Positions 25,301-37,300 of a DNA stretch of 64,000 bases are shown here, piece after piece; position 1 is the stretch's first letter, and every line of letters begins with the position of its first letter. The position numbers and the translations under genes are program-made. The stretch is from Strigops habroptila. Taxonomy: Eukaryota; Chordata; Aves; Psittaciformes; Psittacidae. The notes below the pieces were generated by a model that did no database searches, was not told the DNA's origin, and saw only the letters and a program-made list of their open reading frames with translations. The stretch is from positions 986,911-1,050,910 of the forward strand of contig NC_046358.1 in assembly GCF_004027225.2 (NCBI RefSeq), in the 5' to 3' direction.

Positions 25301-28300
25301 GTGAAACACCTTGAAAACCATCATTCAATGCAAACCTAATTCTACAGGCCAGGTTTTGAAAGCTTTCTGTGACCATTCCTGTTCTAACTGTAATATAAAG
25401 ATTTATAAGAGAGAAAAACAAAGGTCTTGGGCTAGAAAAAGGAAAAAAAAAAAAAGACATTAACTATTTAAATACCAGTATTGTTTTCCTTCAATAGGAA
25501 AAAGAAACATGCTGCAAAGCAGCGCAATGGTTTACAGCAAAGTTGAGAATGTAAATTTAAAGCCAAGCACTTTCACTAGAACTTAAATTCATATTCACCT
25601 TTTTTAACGTGGCACTTACCAGGAGAACACAGTGTGATTACAGAGAAAACAATCGAGACAAAACAAAGCTGTCCTAGAAGTTCTCACTAACGTCCAGTCA
25701 CAGAATCATAGAATTGTTTAGGTTCAAAAAGACCTTTGAGATAGTCATGTTCAACCATAAACCAGCTGTGTCAAGGACACCAATAACCCATGTCCCCAAG
25801 AGCCACATCCACATGTCTTTTAATCCACCCCCCCAGGGACGGTGACTCCAGCACTGCCCTGGGCAGCCTGTTCCAGTGCTTGACAACACTTTCGGGGAAG
25901 GAATTATTCCTAATCTCCAGTCTAAACCCACCCTGGTGCAGCTTGAGGCTGTTTTCTCTTGTGCCATCCCTTGTTCCTTGGGTGAAGAGACCAACCCCAC
26001 CTTACTACAACCTCCTGTCAGGCAGTTGTAGAGAGCGATAAGGTCCCCCCTGAACCTTGTCTTCTCCAGTCCAAATTTTTCACTTCAGAATTTGACCTCA
26101 TTACTCCTACACACCTCCAACTTTAATACCTTAAATAACTTCATCACCTAAATATTTATCATCTTTTGGACGTAACTTTTTTTTATACATAACTTTTGCT
26201 CAGTGTACACCTCACTACTAGACAAGGGACAGTGTACACCTCCCTCTGACAAGGGACACAAGTTCAGTTACAAGTCAAACACACAGCGAAATACACAGAA
26301 AGCAGAGCAGAATATACTAAGTACAGAAAAAGCACCATAGTTTAGTGACAGTTGCAAGTTCTTTGTTGTGAGTGCAACTCAGTTTAGTACTAACCAGTCG
26401 TGTTTTCACTGATCCCTCCAGAATCAGCAGTCGTTTCAGCAGGCAAGCTCTGGGCAAGTTCCAGTTTCTGAGGGATATGCAGGTATTTCATAGTAGATAT
26501 TTGTGTAACAGAGGAAAGAGATGATCCTGAGGAGACAGAACCACCTGACGAGTGAGTATCCTCCAGGCTTGCTTCCATGATTGGGCTGTAAACGAAGGCA
26601 TCAGTTAATCAGATTTGCAGAAGATACAGTGTCCAGACAACACCAACCTCATGATCCTGAAAGGATACAGTGCAGCCCATGACTCCTTTCTAGCACAAAG
26701 AAGTCCTTTCCCATTCTAGTCCTTTCCCATTCTGGAAAACCAATAGTTATGTCAGAGCTTCATTTTAGCTGATTGTTTACACTCAGAATCTTAGTCTACA
26801 GATGAATTTTATCTTCTCTTCCATTAAATATGACTGCTACAACAGGAGAAATACTGTTTCTTACTCCACTACCAAAATTCAGACCTACAGTGCTTTTAAA
26901 GCAGTGGAGAGTTGGGTGGGAAATAACTCCTGCTCTTTTTTTCTAATTATAATCAGGGAACCTGCCAAGTAAGCAAACACCTTCAGCATGGTCTATGTGT
27001 GTACATACCAAGAGCTAGCAAATCAAACTGTTCTAAATTGAGAAAACCCCACACAATGGATGCTTTTTTCTTTACAGTAAGAAGCAGGAAGTTGTTTGAC
27101 AGGTTTTTTCCTTCTCTCCAGCTTTTCTCCTCTGTAGAAGTTAAGCCATGATCACCAGATGCATTTTATACACCAAAATAACTACAGAAGCATACAACCA
27201 GAAAAGGAACTGATGAGTCTACTTTTAATCTCTGGTTCCAAAGACAGAATGTGTTTATTAATTTCTTTGCAATTTCTTTGGTAGGAAAACCATGGAGTTA
27301 AGTCCTGCAGCAGTAATGCTAGAAAGCCAAGTACGTTTGCTATTGCCTCTTAAATCTGCTTGAGGCAAAATGGACCATGAGCTAGAGAAATGACTGTCCT
27401 CACCATATCCTGATCTCTTCAGAAAATTGTTTCCTCAACAACAGAATAGTAAAAGCACAACCAAAGACAGGAAAAGGGGCTTAAGATACTTTACTGTTAC
27501 TTACCTCAGTTTATTTACACATAGAGCTTCACTGTACACTCCCTCGCACACCAGCATTTCTTGATTTGGGGGTGTGCTCTTAGCTTCTGGGCAGTTTTCC
27601 TTCAGGACACTCTGGGAGAAACCAGGATCTGGGATTCTCTGAGCTACCACCCCATGAAAGGGTGTTGAAGCCAGATGGGCAGCCCTAACAAAGTCACACG
27701 TGTCTTCTGGGTTGGCACAAATGGTTTGGTTCTTGTAGGAGCCTGTCACAATTGCATCTTCAGCCAAAGGTTCAATTCCATTCAGCTCATCCTGAAAAAA
27801 GTAGGAAGAGACAGTGAAAAGCCTGTAGACTTTATGTCAAATTTTCTTTTCATTTAAAAGCTGAACATTTCTCTCCCCTTTCTTCCACCCCACCACCTTT
27901 CAACACGAATCTGACACTCAAACTAATTACACCCTGACTGTAATTGCACATTTTTTCTCCAAATAGAAAGAGTAGCTTTGTTACCCTCGAGAGCACTGCA
28001 GAGCTGCTATGAACTGCTAAAGGCTACTTAGTATCTACTACTGCAGAAGTGTATTTCAGTTCAATTACAAGCTCATTATTAGAATCATAGAATCAGCTAG
28101 GTTGGAAAAGACCTTTAAGATCAAGTCCAACCATTAAAATATTTACTAAAATGTTGGGCATCAAAGACACACAGAACTTGTAAAGCAGAATCATACAGTT
28201 ATCCGGACTGACTCTAGAACTAACACGATTGGTGTATTGGCCACCTTAAATCCTAATAAAACCAGGAAGCTTCCAACATAATCTTAACATCACCCAATTC

Positions 28301-31300
28301 AAGTATTGCCATGCCAGACAGAAGCTGCACATCCTTGCTTGTGGCACATCATGTCAGCCCAGCCAATCTCATTCAGTTCAACAGTAGAACATTCTATGTT
28401 GGATTCTCTGTGCCAGGAAATCTGCTATAGGGGAAACTGTTTCCTTACACTGGCTTCTGGTGACACGTTTTCATTGGCAGTTAGAGAATCTGAAGGTTTA
28501 CGAACAGCAAGAGGGCGCCGGGCACTTTTCTGTGCATGATCTGCAGAACAACTAAGATAAAGTTACATTCCATTAAATATTTATCAGAGCAGCTTCTGAT
28601 CTTCAACAGAGATTCTCAAGAGTTTAAGTCTACCAACAATTTCAATCTATCGCTTTTTACTACAGAAATATCAGTAATGTGTAATAAGTAAAGCTTTCCA
28701 GAATGAAGAGAGTTTACATAGCAGCTTAAATAGTTATAGACTGAAAAGGAACAACAGGAGAGTATTTCCTCATCATGGACTTCCCAAGCAGAGTCATGAA
28801 ATGAAACAACATAAACAAAAAAGCCACCCCACATCCACATAAGAAACTGTACAGTATTTCAGCTGCCACACAAAGTGGTTTGATACTTCAGCTTCCCTCC
28901 CTTTGAAATCTAAATTTTGAATAACTCTACCTTATATTCTGATTTGTCAAAGTAGAGGATTCATCAAATATGGTGAAAAATGTAGAAGGATCTTGTGGGG
29001 GAAGAAGACCTACATCTGTAAAGGAAAACCAGGAGGTTCTATTAAATCACAGGATCATAAAATCATAGAATCATGGAATGGTTTGGGTTGGAAAGGACTT
29101 TAAGATCATCCAGTTCCAACCCCCTGCCAGGGGCAGGAACACCCTCACACTAGACCAAATCAACAGGGTTTCCACAACCATGTATCCAATGCTACTAAAA
29201 ACATTTAATACACAGTCCTAAAAATACCAGTCCTAGCAGGATGTTACAGAACTGACATTAAAAAAAGCCCTATTTAAAAAGGCTGGGTTTTGTCATGTTA
29301 ATGAACCCCACTTTCACCACCATGTTGTGTTAGCTAGCTTGCTATTTTGACAACATGCTTCAGAATTTGTACCTTTCTTCCCAAGGTTGGCTTTATCCTT
29401 TTGCAGCTCCTGTTCATCCTCAGAGTCTAAAAGCACCCTTTCCCTTTGTGTGTCCGGGCATACATCAGGAGGCTGGATAACCTCTGTCAACAGTAACAGT
29501 AGTCAAGTTGGGTCAAAAGCAAAACTTCTTCAGCACACACCCTCCCCAACAAAACTGAACGTGTAATTTCTGATTTTAATCCTCTACCAAATCTTCTGAG
29601 GTAAAAGGAGGACTTAAGATAATATCAAGCTTAATGTTAATGTTAAACTCTTCTACAGATTTTAGTGAGGCTGCATATGTCAAAGTGCGAAGAAAGCTCC
29701 TCAGCTATTCAAAGAAAAAAGCTCTTCTGCTTGAAAGTCCTTCCAAAGAGTGACCTCAGATGCTCAGTCTTCTGCCAAATACAATTAAAGGTACCACTAG
29801 AACATTCTCGTTTTCATTCTTCTAATCCACCTAAACTTTTGGTTTTAGTTTGTTCCAATCTTGCTATTCATACAGAAGAGCAATCCCTTTAACATGGCCT
29901 TCTCCTTAATGGTAAAAAATGTAAATACTTACCCTCAGAACAAGATGGTTTACGGAGTTGAGTATCTTCAGAAACCTGGAATTCACTGTGAAAGAGGCAC
30001 AAAGTTGTTTCTTACATTTTACACGCCTTCACAAAACAGAAGTGAACTTTGTAAAAGGCAAGGCAAGCTCACACTGCTACTTGTGAGTTAAGATCCCTCA
30101 GATAAATAATAGAAAAATACATAAAGACAGATTACAGATCCTGGTTACAGGCTGATGCCCAGGGTGATATTGCATTCTGCCTGCAGAAACAGGCTGTTAG
30201 GGATCCATGTTACTCATAATCACAAATTTTCTCATTGCTGGCAAAAAAAATCCTGTATTACCTTTGCAACTGAGGCTGTTTCTCCCCAACTTCTGTTGCA
30301 CTGGAAGAAGTAAATCCTTGCAGTCCCAAAGGTGGGGAAGGTTCAGTTAACTCTGTTAGCTATAGAAATAAAAGGATATTTTGGTTCCAGAGTGATGGAA
30401 CTGCCATGTAACAAGGTTCCAAGAACATTGTGCTAACTCTGTGTAGGCTGTTAAAGCCCTGGTGATCTTCAGCAATTTTTATTTGTACTTAATTTACTTG
30501 CACGAAAAAAAAAAAGTCAATTCTTCTGCTTAGTGTAGTTAAAATGCATATTTTTACTCTTTGCCATTTAAAACTTTCATGGGAGACTTTAGTTATACTG
30601 CAACTAAGACATATGTAAGCAGTTACACAGCTTATATTAAATTCATGCTTTGTATTTCATGGTTTAAAATGTTTTCTACTAAGGCATTGTTTTGGAAATG
30701 AGAGAAGAGAGAGAGAAAGAGAACATGACTTATTAGCCCAACTGATGAAGTTGGGAAAAGAAAAAGCTTTAAATGATTAACTTTTACTTGTTATTTGCAA
30801 GCTATAAGAAAACTGGGGTTTAAACACTACCTAGCAATGACAAACTGAAGTATACTTGCTTGAAAGATATTCTGCTCAAGACTGGGTGGCACAGAGAAGG
30901 GAAAAAAAATAAGCCAACACATAACAAGGCATATGGCCACGAAGGTGCTGCGAGGGCTGGAGCAGCTCTGCTCTGGAGCCAGGCTGAGAGAGCTGGGCTG
31001 GGGCAGCCTGGAGAGGAGAAGGCTCCTGAAGGGGAGACCTTAGAGCAGCTCCAGTGCCTAAAGGGGCTCCAGGAAACCTGGAGAGGGGCTTTGGACAAGG
31101 GCCTGTAGGGACAGGCCAAGGGGAATGGCTTTAACCTGCCAGAGGAGAGATTGAGATGAGCTCTTAGGCAGAAGTTCTTCCCTGTGAGGGTGCTGAGGCG
31201 CTGGCACAGGGTGCCCAGAGAAGCTATGGCTGCCCCATCCCTGGCAGTGTTCAAGGCCAGGCTGGACACAGGGGCTTGGAGGAACCTGCTCTAGTGGAAG

Positions 31301-34300
31301 GTGTCCCTGCCCGTGGCAGGGGGTTGGAGCTGGAGGAGCTTTAAGGTCCCTTCAACACAAACCATTCTATAATTCTATGATACTACTGTGTATAAAGCTT
31401 GGAGATGAATCAGACATGGCTTTGTGTACTGGTCTTGACTAGGGCAGTTAAATTTTCTTCATAGTAGCTGTTATGGTGCTATGGTTTGACCAAAGCAAAT
31501 GTTGATGACACACTGGTGTTTCAGCTGTTGCTGAGCAGTGCTTATGGAGCATCAAGGTCTTCTCCCATCGAGGAGGCTGGGAGTGCACAACAAGCTGGGA
31601 GGGTCCACAGCTTGGACAGCTGAGCCCAAGTGACCAAAGGGATATTCCATACTGTATCACATCATGGTCAGCAATAAAATCCAGAGGAAGGCGGGGATGT
31701 TCAGAATTATGGCATTTGGCTTCCCAAGTAACCATTACCCATGATGAAACCCTGCTTTTTTTCCCTGGACATGATTGAACATATGGCTGCAGTGGGAAGC
31801 AGTGAATGAACTTCTTATTCTGCTTTGCTTGCATGCACAGTTTTCAGCTTACTTCTTGAACTGTCCTCATCTCAATCAATGAGTTTTCTCACTTTTACCT
31901 TTCCAATTTTCTCCCCCATCCCACTGAGGGGGAGTGAGCAAGTGGCTGGGTGATGCTTAGTTACCTGCTGGGATTACCCACACCACTTTGCAACCCTTCA
32001 CTTCTTTCCCTAGTTCCAGCTTCTCTCCAGGCTTCTCTTGCACTACAAATTCCCTATGTAGAAGGAGGCAACCCATGAAGAGAGTTTAAGAAAGAGCAAC
32101 TTGCTCTTAAGCACTTAGCATACCTTTACTTACCAAAATTCAGAACTTTATATCTTAGCATAAGGTACCTTATCCAGTTGTTAAATAACTTAATAATACT
32201 TGTAACAGTGCAAAACTCAAAGTCTTTGATTTACATTCCTATAGTGAAAGGATAGGGCTTGGGGACAAGTGGGGGAGGAGAAAGTAATTACTTCTGAGCA
32301 TTTATTTTCTAGGTGATGTATGTGTACACCACACTGAAGCACCCTTTCAAGAGTTTAAGAAGTGTGAGCCAAAGAGAAATATCAGATATTGTTCCTCCTT
32401 TGGTACTTTTACTTAAGAGTAGCTATTTAGAAAAGAACAGTTAAATGAGGGCAATACCTGTTCACATGGTTGCTGCTGCTCGTCACCTTCTTTCTTCTTT
32501 AACTTCTTCTCCAGCTCCTCAATTTTCCTTTGTATTTCATCCATCTCCTGTGTTATGGCCTGCATCTCCTCTGTGGAAGAAAAGCTTATATGGCACAACA
32601 CATTTCACATGCCATCTGTGGCTAAAGCCTAAATTACATTTAAAGGTGCTAAACATTCTGGTTTCTTTCCCTGTTTCACATTTATATGTAAAGCTGTCAG
32701 ACATGTTACTTCCTCTACACCTCAGAGAGTTAAGTAACTGTCCCAGTAGAGAAGGAAAAGCAGCTACAGTAAGAGACTGTTACCATAAAAGTCAGTCATA
32801 GAAACTCTCTAAGACTCAACGTGGAGGTTTAGAAAGCAGCATTCTTTATTGCAGTGCCGGGCGCACACACAAATCGTTTCGCAAAGGTGAGCCCACCCAA
32901 CTGCAGCTGTATATTCAGCATACTCGTGCATATTCATAGCTTTTCCAGGAACTAATTATAATAATTGCATTCTAATTACACATGCACTTTCTTGCTGAGT
33001 GAGGGTCTCTGGTGGTCACCATCAGTCTTCCTCAGTGTGTTTACTGCATGGCCTCAGTGCTTGCACACGCTCACAAGGTCCTAGCACCGAGTTAGCAGCT
33101 GGTATGTCCTTGCTTCTGTTCTGTTCCAGTCTCGCTCCATGTTGGGCATCACTCTGCTATCTTGAAGGCTGACATCCTTGGTCTTATTTAGTATCTCTTT
33201 AGTTATCAGTCCCATGATGTTCCTTCCCCATCAGGTGAACATTCCTTTCCCTCTACGTGTTAGCAAGTTGGAACAGTTTGCTGTATTCTACTGTGTTAGT
33301 TTAAAGACACACACACTATTGCTAGTTTAAACCTACAATTTATCAGCTTTATGCTGATAGCAGTGAGTCCAACTTTACAATTTCACCCCAGAATGTTTTA
33401 TGTCATCCCATTTGAAGCATACCTTCAGCTTTCTTTTTTGCTTTCTTTCTGTAGATTTCAGCTCGGATCTCCTCCAAAGAAAACTCTTCAACTCCAGCAT
33501 AAACTTTATCTTTACAGTACATCATCATCTCTTTCTTCTCTTGAGTATCCTGCTGATGATTCTGCACTCGCTGCAGAGGGTCCTCCTCTTTCTCAGGTTT
33601 GCGAGCACTTAACACCCGGTTTATGCTGGGTTCAATTTTGCAGGGAGTCCTGAAAACACACACTTATTACTTTATGTACCTCAGTGTAAGACAGAAAAGC
33701 AAGCATAGGAGAGATGAAAACAGCTGACTTCAGAAGCTAGCTGTAGGATAGTGTGAAGACATTCTTTACTGTTGATAGAAAAAGCAAACAAGAAAAATGG
33801 AATGATGGCACTTAAAAGACCAACTCAGAATTGTGTCATAAAAACAAACCCATAAATAAAAATCAAACCCAAACCAAAGCGTTAGTAAGGCCCAGTCAAG
33901 AACAAGCAAAGTTCTTCTGATCCTCCTAATTGCTGCGCACTCTGGAGCGGGAGCTATGTTTACTTTAGCTCCACTGATTTGTGTGACTACCCACGCAACA
34001 CATCCCTGATCATCCCACAAAACAGTAGTGGGGTGAGGGGAAGAAACAGCGGGAGAGGCTGAGAGAGCTGGGCTGGGGCAGCCTGGAGAAGAGAAGCCTC
34101 CTGAAGGGGAGACCTTAGAGCAGCTCCAGTGCCTAAAGGGGCTCCAGGAAACCTGGAGAGGGGCTTTGGACAAGGGCCTGTAGGGACAGGCCAAGGGGAA
34201 TGGCTTTAACCTGCCAGAGGGGAGATTGAGATGAGCTCTGAGGCAGAAGCTCTTCCCTGTGAGGGTGCTGAGGTGCTGGCACAGGGTGCCCAGAGAAGCT

Positions 34301-37300
34301 GTGGCTGCCCCATCCCTGGCAGTGTTCAAGGCCAGGTTGGACACAGGGGCTTGGAGCAACCTGCTCTAGTGGAAGGTGTCCCTGCCTGGGGCAGGGGGTT
34401 GGAACTGGGTGAGCTTTAAGATCCCTTCCAACACAACCCAGTCTGGGATTCTATCATTCCATGACTTAAAAATTGAAGATCTTAGACTAGTCTAAGCCTG
34501 GCATTTCACATTAAGAAAAAAAGAGAAGATTTAAGATGCAATATGGGGGGGAATATTTGCATGCTGAGCCACAGAAATTAAGTGCCTCGTTACAAAAACG
34601 CAAACACACACTAAAAGCCCATCACTGTACAGTGGAAGGAATCATTAGCAGTCAACGCCTTAGCTTGAAAGTGCTTTCCAAAAGTGCTACAGCAAATTTC
34701 AGGAGACAGGAACCGGAATTTGTAGTTTTATAGATACCAGTAATCCAGATGGCTCCAACAGTTATCTGTACCTCGATAAAAGATGATCTAAATAGCTGAC
34801 CTTAAAAATGTGTTAAATGTGGTTTGGGTAAATACTTAGAAGAAAACACAGTGCACAGTTCCAAGACACCTGGTTTTGTGTGTGAAGGGACTCACAACTC
34901 TAAACTACTGGTGAGATTATGAGGCAAGTGGGTGCTCCTAATGGCTGGGTGTTTTAAAGCTTTTCTTGTGTGAGTGAGGGTTTATTACCAAGATCATCCC
35001 AGGCTCCTTTTAACCAATCTCCGATGACAACTGATGGCATGATTTGCATCATGTTTACAGCTTCAATTCAACACTTTCAGATTTGATTTGGTGACCACGG
35101 GGCATCATGAGTAAATGCATTCAAAGGCAGAAAAATAAGCTGCTTTTAAACTTTCAGCTACATGGATAAGCTAGATGCAAACTCTCTGCTCAAGTTTCTT
35201 CCAGCTAATTTAGCATCATGCTCACAGTTCCCACCCACTCCTTCCTTTTCCCTGGTATAAAGGTGCTGCCTTCTGTAAGTAGTAATTCTTCATCTGAGAC
35301 CAGCTTGTCAAGAGATTCAAGTCTATGGCATCACTGACTTTCAGGAGTAAGAAAGTGTTTTAGCTTAGACAGAAACTTATTTTACATATTCTTAAACTGT
35401 AATATGGCATGTTCTTGGCCAGAGCTATTCTGCAGTCCACATGCAGCATACAACACCCACACAGAAAATCCATGCTGTTAGCCACCTTGCACTGTTCTTT
35501 GATTATATACAATGCAGAGGCATGAAAGCTGGCTGTAATAGCAAACATTCTTTTCCATTTCTGCCTTAGGAAGAGCCTGTGTGTTCTATAGCCATCACCA
35601 GCCACAGAAAAAGGTGAGCAGATTTGAAAATAAGCTGTTTCCTCTGCTCTAACACAGAGCAACCCCATCTCCTGGGATTTATCAGCATTTCAGTGAGCAC
35701 TGCACAAGCAGGAAGGGAATTTCAGGCAAACCAGCACACTCGTCCATGACCTAAGCAATACTGTTGTCATGGAAACTTGGAGAGCTTGTTTCAGAATAAA
35801 ACTCTGGATAGATGTGAGTGGAAAGTACAGGAAAACGGCAATAAGCCTCTCTCACTTTGGGGCTGCTTTCATAGCAAACAGCATCCTAAGAGAGGTAACA
35901 GTGTTTTCATGTAAACACACCAAGTTAAGCTATTAAACTAATCAGCATATATAAATATGATCTAGGTTCCCACATAATGAGCAGCAATAGTCAAATCATA
36001 GAATCCCAGACTGGTTTGTGTTGGAAAGAATCTTAAAGCTCATCCAGTTCCAACCCCCTGCCACAGGCAGGGACGCCTTCCACTAGAGCAGCTTCCTCCA
36101 AGCCCCTGTGTCCAACCTGGCCTTGAACACTGCCAGGGATGGGGCAGCCACAGCTTCTCTGGGCACCCTGTGCCAGCGCCTCAGCACCCTCACAGGGAAG
36201 AGCTTCTGCCTCAGAGCTCATCTCAATCTCCCCTCTGGCAGGTTAAAGCCATTCCCCTTGGCCTGTCCCTACAGGCCCTTGTCCAAAGCCCCTCTCCAGG
36301 TTTCCTGGAGCCCCTTTAGGCACTGGAGCTGCTCTAAGGTCTCCCCTTCAGGAGCCTTCTCTTCTCCAGGCTGCCCCAGCCCAGCTCTCTCAGCCTGGCT
36401 CCAGAGCAGAGCTGCTCCAGCCCTTGCAGCATCTCTGTGTCCTCCTCTGGCCTCGCTCCAGCAGCTCCACGTCCCTCTTGTGCTGTTGCCCCAGAGCTGG
36501 ATCAGGACTGCAGGGGGGATCTTCCCAGAGCACAGTAGAGGGGCAGGATCCCCTCCCTGACCTGCTGCTCATACTCTGGGGGTGCAGCCCAGCACATAGG
36601 GGGGTTCTGGGCTGTAAGCACCCACTGCCAGGGCATGGGGAGCTTCCCATGTTCTTATGCATCCTCTACTGAAGCCTCTGCCATGAGGCTAAAGCACAAA
36701 GCTTCCAGGTTGAAAGATTTTTAAACTCTTGTACATCTAGAGGCTTGACTACTTGGCAAAACAAGTCAGAAGTTTTCAAAGCAGCTTTGATAATCTCAAA
36801 TGCAATCCCCATTGCAAACTGAAGCAAAGACTCACATGACTTGTAGCTGAGCTGACTCTTCCACATACGGGGTGAAACTGGGCAGTGGGTAGGACACTTC
36901 TGGACCAGAATTCACACTGCTGCGGGGACGCTGGGAAAGGAAAAGTCGATGTTAACAGCTGAAAGATTCATCTTTAGACTTGACATTCTTCTATACTCTG
37001 AATCTCCCTTTCCCCAGGGTTTGGCTCTTTTGTAGGTTTTGTTATTTGAGAAAAATTAAACCTGATAGACTTTTCCAAGGTTAATTCTCCTCAGATACAG
37101 ACCATCAGCTGAATACTAGCACCTAAAGAAGCAAGACACAAGCCTCCTGCATGTCCTCATCAGTACCTAGTTTGTGTTTCTGAAGGAATGCTGGTCAAGC
37201 TGAGTATTCTGGTTGTTCCTCTTGTCTTGTTTTCCAGAAATGCTATAGTCCTCATTTTTCAGCCACGACTGCCCCAATTCTGTGACACTATTCCTTCTGC

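Noticed and set aside
28541-28541. TGCAG acceptor for the BUB1B exon 28449-28551
   Set aside because: It looks stronger by eye but leads to an early stop after the upstream phase-2 junction. The TTAG ten bases earlier keeps frame and the conserved RRPLAV block.
33766-34359. Minus-strand open frame of 197 codons that recurs in similar form at 31 kb and 36 kb
   Set aside because: It is CR1 LINE sequence read in a non-coding frame; the recurring 'protein' is just the repeat.
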